Shown here: positions 1 to 5,700 of the stretch, one piece after another
Numbering within the stretch: position 1 is the first letter of the stretch
Layout: each line of letters opens with the position of its first letter
Source of the DNA: Gammaproteobacteria bacterium
Lineage (GTDB): Bacteria > Pseudomonadota > Gammaproteobacteria > GRL18
DNA: 8,512 nt
Reading direction: 5' to 3'
Assembly (NCBI GenBank): GCA_013139395.1
Contig: WTAX01000454.1
Span: forward strand, 1-8,512
Position numbers and translations under genes: made by a program
The notes under the pieces: generated by a model
Database searches by the model: none
Told to the model about the DNA's origin: nothing
What the model saw: the letters and a program-made list of their open reading frames with translations, nothing else

Positions 1-285
1 TTTATTTCCTTGTCTTGAACTTTACACCCCAGACTGTTCATTAAGAGGTCATTGTTTACTAAGTTAATGAACAAGAAAAGCTCAAAATAGAGAGAAATGA
101 AATCTATATCACATTGATTTTAAATACAATTATTTGGTTTCGTAATAATCAGAAAATTGCAATATATTCTGCGCGATGAACTGGCATACATTTAAGGTTA
201 TTTTTGAAGTTTTCTGAGTGTGAACTCATAAATCAGGTAAAAGGCTGGAAAACACGTCACGATTACGTCACGTTTACAAAAGGCG
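1..285. other. Intergenic region without recognisable gene
   Basis: No reading frame of convincing length or composition occurs here on either strand. A plus-strand frame open from the left edge stops by about position 65 and matches nothing I recognise. The region is AT-rich. It contains a 10-base inverted repeat (TGTTCATTAA at 35-44 with TTAATGAACA at 64-73, 19-base loop) and a direct repeat ACGTCACG at 254-261 and 265-272. Neither is followed by a T-tract, so neither looks like an intrinsic terminator. The region lies beyond the terminator of the tRNA-Arg transcript. Confidence 0.6.
35..73. repeat. 10-base inverted repeat with 19-base loop
   Basis: The arms TGTTCATTAA (35-44) and TTAATGAACA (64-73) are perfectly complementary. 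No T-run follows on either strand, so it could be a protein-binding site or an RNA hairpin rather than a terminator. Its role is unknown. Confidence 0.5.
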
Positions 286-327
286 AAAAAAAAGGACTTA
301 CGCGATTGCTGTAAGTCCTCGTTTTTT
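286..327 (-). terminator. Bidirectional Rho-independent terminator after tRNA-Arg
   Basis: The arms AGGACTTAC (293-301) and GTAAGTCCT (311-319) form a perfect 9-bp stem with a 9-base loop. On the minus strand the stem runs directly into eight Ts (the A-run at 286-293, of which the last base belongs to the stem), a textbook intrinsic terminator 10-20 bases past the tRNA-Arg 3' end. On the plus strand the stem is followed by CG and six Ts (322-327), so it should also stop transcription arriving from the left. Confidence 0.9.
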
Positions 328-336
328 ATTGAATAA

Positions 337-413
337 TGGTGCGCTCGACAGGAGGCGAACCTGGAACCGCTCGGTTCGTAGCAGAGTACTCTATCCAGTT
401 GAGCTACGAGCGC
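337..413 (-). tRNA. tRNA-Arg (anticodon ACG), structurally aberrant, possibly degenerate
   Basis: This is a 77-base tRNA with the 3' CCA encoded. The 7-bp acceptor stem GCGCTCG/CGAGCGC is perfect and the discriminator is A. The D-stem GCTC/GAGT and the anticodon loop CTACGAA (375-381, anticodon at 377-379) match the usual bacterial tRNA-Arg(ACG), whose A34 is normally edited to inosine to read CGN codons. Three things are odd. Anticodon-stem pair 30-40 is U.C (383 and 373). T-stem pair 49-65 is C.U (364 and 348). The T-loop reads TTCGCCT, with C at the nearly invariant A58 position (355). The gene keeps a good promoter, a strong terminator and its usual place after tRNA-Ser. It could be a decaying copy, a functional divergent tRNA, or a product of sequence errors. 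Confidence 0.85.
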
Positions 414-443
414 ATAACTTTTATTTAACTGTCTTGACTTATA

Positions 444-473
444 TATATAGCATAAAGTTATATAGCATAAAGT
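444..473. repeat. Perfect 15-base tandem duplication
   Basis: The unit TATATAGCATAAAGT occurs head to tail at 444-458 and 459-473 without a mismatch. On the minus strand each copy reads ACTTTATGCTATATA, which carries a TATGCT/TATATA element resembling a -10 box. The duplication lies 31-60 bases upstream of tRNA-Arg, so it may duplicate promoter elements or alter the tRNA leader. Confidence 0.9.
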
Positions 474-484
474 CTTGCTGTTAA
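457..484 (-). promoter_or_regulatory. Second candidate promoter for tRNA-Arg, overlapping the tandem repeat
   Basis: On the minus strand a -35 box TTAACA (479-484), a 16-base spacer and a -10 box TATAAC (457-462) each match the sigma-70 consensus at five of six positions. The -10 falls at the junction of the 15-base tandem repeat. It would start transcription about 35-40 bases before tRNA-Arg. It is less certain than the promoter at 497-525. Confidence 0.4.
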
Positions 485-496
485 AAAAGTGTGTGA

Positions 497-525
497 ATTA
501 TGAAGTTTTAATCAAGTTTTGTCAA
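497..525 (-). promoter_or_regulatory. Sigma-70-type promoter for tRNA-Arg
   Basis: On the minus strand a perfect -35 box TTGACA (520-525) is followed by a 17-base spacer and the -10 box CATAAT (497-502, five of six matches). The predicted start near 490 gives a leader of about 77 bases before tRNA-Arg at 413. This suggests tRNA-Arg is transcribed separately from tRNA-Ser. Confidence 0.65.
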
Positions 526-556
526 CCAGAAATTAACATATAATTTCCACTTTTTC

Positions 557-585
557 CCATTATTTTAAAAGTTAAAAAATAATGG
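557..585 (-). repeat. 10-bp stem-loop spanning the CCA end of tRNA-Ser
   Basis: CCATTATTTT (557-566) and AAAATAATGG (576-585) are perfectly complementary, with a 9-base loop. On the minus strand the first three bases of the stem are the encoded CCA of tRNA-Ser, and the rest is trailer. The stem is AT-rich and is followed by GGAAAAAG rather than a T-tract, so it is not a clear terminator. It may be a processing signal or a weak transcription stop. Confidence 0.55.
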
Positions 586-675
586 CGAAGAGGGGGGGAT
601 TCGAACCCCCGATACGGCTACAAACCGTATACTCCCTTAGCAGGGGAGCGCCTTCAGCCACTCGGCCACCTCTCC
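583..675 (-). tRNA. tRNA-Ser (anticodon GCU)
   Basis: This is a 93-base class II tRNA with the 3' CCA encoded. The acceptor stem GGAGAGG pairs with CCTCTTC (one G.U) and the discriminator is G, as expected for serine. The anticodon stem CTCCC/GGGAG carries the loop CTGCTAA with anticodon GCT (639-641), which reads AGC and AGU codons. A long variable arm (TACGG...CCGTA) and a canonical T-arm GGGGG-TTCGAAT-CCCCC are present. All stems pair well. It lies downstream of csrA on the same strand, as in many Gammaproteobacteria. Confidence 0.97.
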
Positions 676-688
676 AAAATTGAACGCT

Positions 689-717
689 AGGATACCTTTA
701 GTTGACACGAAGGTAAA
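689..717 (-). promoter_or_regulatory. Promoter of tRNA-Ser
   Basis: On the minus strand -35 TTTACC (712-717), a 17-base spacer and -10 TATCCT (689-694) stand 13 bases before the tRNA 5' end. The bases after the -10 are AGCG, a GC-rich discriminator typical of stringently controlled stable-RNA promoters. The predicted leader is only about six bases. Confidence 0.65.
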
Positions 718-763
718 GTCTTTTTTAGCTTTTTATTAAACTATTTATATTTATTAATAAGAT

Positions 764-780
764 GCTCTCATTCAGGGAGC
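764..780 (-). terminator. Short hairpin directly after csrA stop, weak terminator candidate
   Basis: GCTCTC (764-769) and GGGAGC (775-780) form a 6-bp stem with one G.U pair and a 5-base loop, starting immediately after the csrA stop codon. On the minus strand it is followed by ATCTTATTAATAAA, which is T-containing but not a real U-tract. It may stabilise the mRNA 3' end or terminate only partly. Confidence 0.4.
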
Positions 781-978
781 TTAGCTATTACCTTCATCAT
801 CATTTTCAGGTGATTTTTCACGCTGAATACGATCATAAATCTCTTCACGATGTACTGAAACATCTTTAGGCGCATTGATGCCAATACGAACCTGATTTCC
901 CTTCACTCCTAATACGGTGATATGTACGTCATCACCAATAATCAATGTTTCACCAACACGGCGAGTTAAAATTAACAC
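781..978 (-). CDS. csrA: Carbon storage regulator CsrA (RsmA)
   Basis: CsrA is a small homodimeric RNA-binding protein that binds GGA motifs in mRNA leaders, usually over the ribosome-binding site, to control carbon metabolism, motility and biofilm genes. The 65-residue product starts [15 protein letters not shown], close to E. coli CsrA (61 residues) through residue 55. RNA-contact residues L4, R6 and R44 (in VSVHREEI) are present. The C-terminal tail (PENDDEGNS) is acidic and not conserved. I chose the GTG at 976-978 because AAAGGAG stands seven bases upstream and the family always begins at this residue. An in-frame GTG six codons earlier lies ahead of that Shine-Dalgarno sequence and would add residues unlike the family. 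The Shine-Dalgarno contains AAGGA, matching the core CsrA site, so autorepression is plausible. It lies 184 bases downstream of lysC and before tRNA-Ser. Confidence 0.96.
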   Translation of the reverse strand: MLILTRRVGETLIIGDDVHITVLGVKGNQVRIGINAPKDVSVHREEIYDRIQREKSPENDDEGNS

Positions 979-1005
979 TATGGTTCTCCTTTGCACTTAG
1001 CAAAT

Positions 1006-1037
1006 ATTATATTTGTAAGCTAAAAATATTAAGCTAA
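1006..1037 (-). promoter_or_regulatory. csrA promoter candidate with flanking direct repeats
   Basis: On the minus strand a perfect -10 box TATAAT (1006-1011) lies 27 bases before the csrA GTG, giving a leader of about 20 bases. No good -35 exists at 16-18 bases, and there is no extended -10. TAAGCTAA is repeated at 1016-1023 and 1030-1037, covering the -35 zone with a 14-base period. The -10 itself lies inside a near-perfect palindrome, CAAATAT-T-ATATTTG (1001-1015). This pattern would suit a promoter that needs an activator or an alternative sigma factor. Confidence 0.4.
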
Positions 1038-1135
1038 ATGCTTATTAATTAGTGACAGTTATTTTTTACAACTAGTTCACAATAAGTACAATAGTGGTAA
1101 AAAAGGTAAATGTCATCTTTTTCTTACATTTTATT

Positions 1136-1171
1136 AAAAAAGACGGCTTCCTATCAAAGTTTTTATACCGT
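1136..1171 (-). terminator. Weak intrinsic terminator candidate at the end of lysC
   Basis: On the minus strand ACGGT (1167-1171) can pair with GCCGT (1143-1147), including one G.U pair, across a 19-base loop. One C and then six Ts follow (1136-1141). The stem overlaps the last codons and the stop of lysC. The stem is short and the loop large, so read-through into csrA is likely. Confidence 0.3.
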
Positions 1172-1648
1172 TTTTTGCTCTAAACCAAAAGCTGAATGCA
1201 GCGTTCTGACACCCAGTTCCAGGTATTTTTCATCCACAACAACAGATATTTTTATTTCTGACGTTGAAATCATATTAATATTAATACCTTCCTCAGCCAA
1301 TGTTTTAAACATTTTGCTGGCAATACCTGCATGAGAACGCATACCCACACCGACCAGAGAAATTTTGACAATTTTATCATCACCTTGAACTTCTCTTGCC
1401 CCTAAATCATTTGCCACTCCAGTCAAAACTTGTTTTGCATCTTCGAAATCATTACGGTGTACAGTAAAGGTAAAATCAGTGGTTCCATCAGCACCAATAT
1501 TTTGAATAATCATATCGATTTCAACATTGCTGTCACCAATAGGACCTAAGATACTATAGGCAACACCAGGCTTATCCGGAACACCCAGAATAGTAAGTTT
1601 GGCTTCATCACGATTAAAGGCTATACCAGAAATCAATGCTTGTTCCAT
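1163..1648 (-). CDS. Possible internally initiated beta subunit of aspartate kinase
   Basis: Inside lysC, codon 259 is ATG (1646-1648), preceded by GAGGA with a 7-base spacer, a better Shine-Dalgarno than that of the full-length start. Initiation here would give a 161-residue protein consisting of the two ACT domains only. The residues from this Met (MEQALISGIAF) align with the known beta-subunit start of Corynebacterium glutamicum aspartokinase, which forms an alpha2beta2 enzyme. Translation from this site is inferred, not shown. Confidence 0.45.
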   Translation of the reverse strand: MEQALISGIAFNRDEAKLTILGVPDKPGVAYSILGPIGDSNVEIDMIIQNIGADGTTDFTFTVHRNDFEDAKQVLTGVANDLGAREVQGDDKIVKISLVGVGMRSHAGIASKMFKTLAEEGININMISTSEIKISVVVDEKYLELGVRTLHSAFGLEQKTV

Positions 1649-2422
1649 GTCGTCTTCCTCATAGGTAATTAGGGTGCCATTGCTGGAATCCTTAGAGCTG
1701 TCATCCAGATCAAAATTTGGCTCATCAAAACTTGAGAGTACTCTTAGAGGTACATTATATTTGCCTGCAAATTCCACCGCTCTAATCTGCAGCACTTTAG
1801 AACCAAGGCTGGCCATTTCCAGCATTTCTTCAAAAGTAATCTTATCAAGACGTCTTGCTTCAGGCACAACACGAGGATCAGTGGTATAAACACCATCAAC
1901 ATCAGTGTATATCTGACATTCATCCGCTTTAAGCGCTGCCGCTAATGCCACGGCAGTGGTGTCTGAACCACCGCGACCCAACGTTGTTATATTGCCTTCT
2001 TCATCGACACCCTGAAATCCGGCAACAACAATAACCTTACCTTCATTCAAATTATTGCGCATGTTTCTTTCTTCAATATCCAGAATACGTGCTTTATTAT
2101 GAGCACTATCCGTCAGAATATGAACTTGTGTACCAGTATAAGAACGCGCAGGAACACCACGTTTATTGAGAGCCATACTCAGCAATGCAATAGTGACTTG
2201 TTCGCCTGTTGATAATAAAACGTCATACTCTCTGGCATGCGGTTTTTCATCAATACTTTGTGCTAATGCAACCAGACGATTAGTCTCGCCGCTCATAGCA
2301 GAAACAACAACGACTATGTCATCACCATGATCACGAAATTTTTTTATCCGCTCAGCGACATTTTCAATACGATCAACTGTGCCGACCGATGTACCACCAA
2401 ATTTTTGAACTATTAGAGCCAT
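1163..2422 (-). CDS. lysC: Aspartate kinase (aspartokinase), ACT-domain regulated
   Basis: The enzyme phosphorylates L-aspartate to 4-aspartyl phosphate, the first step toward lysine, threonine, methionine and diaminopimelate, in the cytoplasm. The 419-residue product has the amino acid kinase domain (about 1-250) with KFGGTSVG (7-14), STGEQ (71-75), GRGGSDTTA (149-157) and TDVDGVYTTDPR (173-184). Two ACT domains follow (about 265-340 and 350-419) and are probably the feedback site. It resembles the roughly 410-residue monofunctional aspartokinases of Pseudomonas, not the E. coli fusions with homoserine dehydrogenase. The linker at about 235-250 holds a short acidic, serine-rich stretch that looks longer than in relatives I know. 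The ATG lies 24 bases after alaS with a weak GGGA Shine-Dalgarno, which suggests cotranscription. A good internal start may produce a separate regulatory subunit. Confidence 0.97.
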   Translation of the reverse strand: MALIVQKFGGTSVGTVDRIENVAERIKKFRDHGDDIVVVVSAMSGETNRLVALAQSIDEKPHAREYDVLLSTGEQVTIALLSMALNKRGVPARSYTGTQVHILTDSAHNKARILDIEERNMRNNLNEGKVIVVAGFQGVDEEGNITTLGRGGSDTTAVALAAALKADECQIYTDVDGVYTTDPRVVPEARRLDKITFEEMLEMASLGSKVLQIRAVEFAGKYNVPLRVLSSFDEPNFDLDDSSKDSSNGTLITYEEDDMEQALISGIAFNRDEAKLTILGVPDKPGVAYSILGPIGDSNVEIDMIIQNIGADGTTDFTFTVHRNDFEDAKQVLTGVANDLGAREVQGDDKIVKISLVGVGMRSHAGIASKMFKTLAEEGININMISTSEIKISVVVDEKYLELGVRTLHSAFGLEQKTV

Positions 2423-2446
2423 ATCAATAAGTCCCGGAAAAGTCGC

Positions 2447-5065
2447 CTATTTTAACTGATTTTCTACCCAAGATGGAACAGCAGAAAGTGCTTTTTCTAA
2501 GTTTTCTGGTTGATTTCCACCTGCCATAGCCATATCGGGGCGTCCGCCGCCTTTACCGCCTACCTGACAAGCCACACTATTGACGAGATCACCTGCTTTT
2601 ATCCGTTTTATCGAGTCCTTACTGACGCCGGCTGCAAGGCTGACTTTATCGCCATTAACTACCGCTAAAACAATAGCACAGCTGCCCAATTTGCTCTTAA
2701 GCTGATCCATGGTATCACGTAAACCTTTTGCATCAACACCATGCAGTTTAGCGGCTAATACATTAATGCCATTGATCTGGATCGCATTATCGGTCAATTC
2801 GCTACCCTGAGCATTAGCTAATTTACCTTTGAGCTGGTCCAGTTCTTTTTCCAGTTTTCTGGAACGTTCGATCAAGGCTGACACTTTATCAAACATTGAA
2901 TCACGATTGACTTTGAGCAAAGCTGCAGTACTATCAATTTGTTGTTCATTATGTTCGATGTAAGTGAGTGCACCCTGCCCTGTTACTGCTTCGATGCGTC
3001 GAACCCCTGCTGCCACACCACTTTCTGAAGTAATTTTCAACAAACCAATATCGCCAGTACGACTAACATGAGTACCGCCGCATAATTCAATAGAAAAATC
3101 ACTCATACTCAACACTCGTACATCGTCAGCATATTTTTCACCGAATAATGCCATGGCACCGCTTTCTTTAGCAGCATCCACATTCATGATTTTTGTTTCA
3201 ACTAAATGGTTCTTACGAATATGCTGATTCACCAGTGTTTCAATCGCTTGCAACTGCTCTGAATTAATGGCTTCAAAATGAGAGAAGTCAAACCGCAGTT
3301 TTGCATTGTCAACCAGTGAGCCTTTTTGCTGTACATGATCACCCAGAATATTTCTTAATGCTGCATGTAATAAATGAGTCGCTGAATGATTACAGGCAAT
3401 GTCATTGCGTTGTATTGAATTTACCTGGCTATTAACCATCTCATCTGTTTTAAACGAACCTTTGACTAATTGTCCAATATGAACAAATACATCACCATTT
3501 TTTTGTGTACTGCTGACTTTAAACTCGGCATTTGCAGTACTAATAACGCCAGTATCGCCAACCTGTCCACCGGATTCACCATAAAAAGGTGTACGGTCAA
3601 GAATGATCATTGCTGATTGTTTATCGCTTAGGGTGTCACTCAGCTCACCATCAACAATAATATTAAGCACTTTGCTGTTAGTGCTTTGTAAATCATCATA
3701 GCCTAAAAATTCTGTCTTACCTTCTAATTCAATAGCATCATTATAATCAATATCAAATGAGCTGGACGCACGAGCCATTTCACGTTGTTTTTCCATGGCT
3801 GTTTCATAGCCATCACGGTCAATATCCAGATTATGTTCACGTGCCACATCGGCAGTAAGATCAACAGGAAAACCATAAGTATCATAAAGTTTAAAAACAA
3901 CATCACCGGGAATAATCTTAGATTTGAGCTGTTTAATCTCCAGCTCTAAAATATGCATTCCCTGATCAAGAGTTTCTGCAAAACGGATTTCTTCCTGTTT
4001 GAGCACTTTTTCAACTTGTGCCTGTGCCTTAGTCAACTCAGGATAAGCTTCGCCCATTTCCTGCTGCAGCACATCCACTAATTTATAAAAGAAAGGTTCT
4101 CTAAGGCCCAGCTTATGTCCATGACGAATAGCCCGACGAATAATACGCCGCAATACATAACCACGCCCCTCATTCGATGGAATAATACCATCAACAATCA
4201 GGAAGGAGCAGGCACGAATATGATCGGCTATGACACGTAGTGATTTATTTTCCAGATCATCACAATCAGCTAATTCAGCAATGGTTTTGATAATATGCTG
4301 GAACAAATCAATTTCATAATTATTGTGTACGCCCTGCAAAATGGCCGCCAGACGTTCCATACCCATTCCTGTATCAACAGATGGGTGAGGTAATTCATGC
4401 ATTGTTCCGGATTTGTCCCGGTTATATTGCATAAAGACCAGATTCCAGATTTCGATATAGCGATCGCCATCTTCTTCTGGCGTACCGGGCGGGCCTCCGG
4501 GTATATGTTCACCATGATCATAAAAAATTTCACTGCAGGGACCACAAGGACCCGTATCACCCATTGACCAGAAATTGTCTTTAGCGCCAATTTTTGAAAA
4601 ACGCTCCGGTGAAATTTTCATTTCATTAAGCCAGATATCTGTGGCTTCATCATCGTTTTCAAAAACCGTCACCCAGAGTCGTTCTTCTGGCAAATCAAGG
4701 GTTTTTGTCAGGAAATCCCAGGCATATTGAATGGCTTCACGTTTAAAATAATCACCAAAACTGAAGTTACCCAGCATTTCAAAAAACGTATGATGTCTTG
4801 CAGTATAGCCAACATTTTCTAAATCATTGTGTTTGCCGCCAGCACGCACACAACGCTGACTGCTGGTCGCACGTTTGTAGTGACGCTTCTCCTGCCCCAG
4901 AAAAACATCTTTAAACTGAACCATACCCGCATTGGTGAATAGTAAAGTCGGATCATTACCCGGGACTAGCGGACTACTGTTAACCCGTTTGTGATCGTGT
5001 GCTTCAAAGAACTCAAGAAAGGCACTGCGAAGCTGTGCACTTGTTTTGATTGAACCATTTGCCAT
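2447..5065 (-). CDS. alaS: Alanyl-tRNA synthetase
   Basis: A class II synthetase that charges tRNA-Ala and hydrolyses mischarged Ser- and Gly-tRNA-Ala. The 872 residues match the usual bacterial length (E. coli 876). The catalytic domain begins with the typical N-terminus ([20 protein letters not shown], 12-31) and holds [19 protein letters not shown] (68-86) and [12 protein letters not shown] (169-180), then the class II motif 3 region [10 protein letters not shown] (231-240). The editing domain has the zinc-binding HSATH (H560, H564) and CGGTH (C662, H666) motifs, the same set as in E. coli. A coiled-coil stretch (about 728-755) leads into the C-terminal oligomerisation and tRNA-binding domain ending in [15 protein letters not shown] (836-850). 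All hallmark residues are intact. It sits 20 bases after recX and 24 before lysC, with only a weak Shine-Dalgarno, consistent with translation within one operon. Confidence 0.98.
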   Translation of the reverse strand: MANGSIKTSAQLRSAFLEFFEAHDHKRVNSSPLVPGNDPTLLFTNAGMVQFKDVFLGQEKRHYKRATSSQRCVRAGGKHNDLENVGYTARHHTFFEMLGNFSFGDYFKREAIQYAWDFLTKTLDLPEERLWVTVFENDDEATDIWLNEMKISPERFSKIGAKDNFWSMGDTGPCGPCSEIFYDHGEHIPGGPPGTPEEDGDRYIEIWNLVFMQYNRDKSGTMHELPHPSVDTGMGMERLAAILQGVHNNYEIDLFQHIIKTIAELADCDDLENKSLRVIADHIRACSFLIVDGIIPSNEGRGYVLRRIIRRAIRHGHKLGLREPFFYKLVDVLQQEMGEAYPELTKAQAQVEKVLKQEEIRFAETLDQGMHILELEIKQLKSKIIPGDVVFKLYDTYGFPVDLTADVAREHNLDIDRDGYETAMEKQREMARASSSFDIDYNDAIELEGKTEFLGYDDLQSTNSKVLNIIVDGELSDTLSDKQSAMIILDRTPFYGESGGQVGDTGVISTANAEFKVSSTQKNGDVFVHIGQLVKGSFKTDEMVNSQVNSIQRNDIACNHSATHLLHAALRNILGDHVQQKGSLVDNAKLRFDFSHFEAINSEQLQAIETLVNQHIRKNHLVETKIMNVDAAKESGAMALFGEKYADDVRVLSMSDFSIELCGGTHVSRTGDIGLLKITSESGVAAGVRRIEAVTGQGALTYIEHNEQQIDSTAALLKVNRDSMFDKVSALIERSRKLEKELDQLKGKLANAQGSELTDNAIQINGINVLAAKLHGVDAKGLRDTMDQLKSKLGSCAIVLAVVNGDKVSLAAGVSKDSIKRIKAGDLVNSVACQVGGKGGGRPDMAMAGGNQPENLEKALSAVPSWVENQLK

Positions 5066-5085
5066 ATGACACTTTTTCTCGTTAC

Positions 5086-5583
5086 TTAATTTTTTAAAAA
5101 TTTATCGTTATTAAACAGTCTGCGAATAAATTCGCCGCTAAAACCACGTTGATAGAGAAAACGTGACTGTTTACTTTGTTCTTTATAATCTTCTGGAAAT
5201 TGAACACCAAAACGTTTGTTACGCACAGCTTCAATATATTGCTGCCAGAAGTCATAGGACTCATCCAGATAACCATTGGTTAATTCACTGGAAATACCGC
5301 GCTGCATCAATTCATGGCGAATTTTAACCGGGCCGGAACCGCTATTAATTCGCGAGCGAATAAAGCACTGCGTAAATCGAGCTTCATCCAATAAATTATC
5401 ATCGATTAATTGCTCTAATACGACTTCTATTAATTCGTCTAAATGTAATAAATCGTCACGTTTACTGAGCTTTCTTTTCAGTTTTTGTCGTAATTCGACA
5501 ATACTGTGTTCACGGCCCGCCAGAATATTCATTGCTGAAATTCGAATAGCTCGACGTTCTTTTTTTTCGCTTTCGTTATCCAT
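5086..5583 (-). CDS. recX: Regulatory protein RecX
   Basis: RecX binds RecA filaments and limits RecA activity in recombination and the SOS response. The 165-residue product matches the family length (E. coli 166). It contains the hallmark [20 protein letters not shown] (59-78) followed by [17 protein letters not shown] (82-98), and a C-terminal helical repeat with [16 protein letters not shown] (142-157). The basic N-terminal third is typical of these helical-repeat proteins. The ATG at 5581-5583 has AGG eight bases upstream, partly enclosed in a small GCAG/CTGC hairpin (5584-5596). recX is normally directly downstream of recA, but here the upstream gene is an unrelated membrane protein. recX therefore appears to head the recX-alaS-lysC operon. 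I see no LexA-like box in the 117 bases upstream, so SOS control is not evident. Confidence 0.95.
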   Translation of the reverse strand: MDNESEKKERRAIRISAMNILAGREHSIVELRQKLKRKLSKRDDLLHLDELIEVVLEQLIDDNLLDEARFTQCFIRSRINSGSGPVKIRHELMQRGISSELTNGYLDESYDFWQQYIEAVRNKRFGVQFPEDYKEQSKQSRFLYQRGFSGEFIRRLFNNDKFLKN

Positions 5584-5640
5584 GCAGTTTACCTGCCTTG
5601 TCGCAATCCTTAAGGGAGAAACCGGAAAAGCTGGGATTTT

Positions 5641-5646
5641 ATCATA
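5641..5646 (-). promoter_or_regulatory. Candidate -10 box for the recX-alaS-lysC operon
   Basis: TATGAT on the minus strand (five of six matches) lies 58 bases before the recX ATG, in an AT-rich stretch between hupE and recX. The corresponding -35 zone has no good match, so the promoter is a weak prediction. Confidence 0.3.
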
Positions 5647-5700
5647 TTATTGACTTTAATAGCTATAAAAGTGAGCAGCCGAATATACTGCTGAAATCAA

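Noticed and set aside
1..336. CsrB/CsrC-type regulatory RNA near csrA
   Set aside because: Such RNAs carry many GGA motifs in hairpin loops; this stretch has almost none outside the tRNA and terminator.
1..413. Integrative element attachment site at the tRNA-Arg 3' end
   Set aside because: No integrase gene and no second copy of the tRNA 3' segment is visible in the window; tRNA-Arg genes are common targets, but nothing here shows it.
702..730. Plus-strand TTGACA at 702-707 as a promoter
   Set aside because: No acceptable -10 box lies 16-18 bases downstream and no plus-strand gene follows; the region is explained by the minus-strand tRNA-Ser promoter.
979..996. Longer CsrA starting at the GTG at 994-996
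   Set aside because: The six added residues (encoded by the Shine-Dalgarno region itself) are foreign to the family, and the GTG at 976-978 has AAAGGAG at the right distance.
5674..5692. AGCAG/CTGCT inverted repeat between the hupE-like gene and recX, as a terminator or LexA box
   Set aside because: The stem is only 5 bp and is followed on the minus strand by just four Ts, and the sequence does not fit the CTGT-N8-ACAG LexA consensus.
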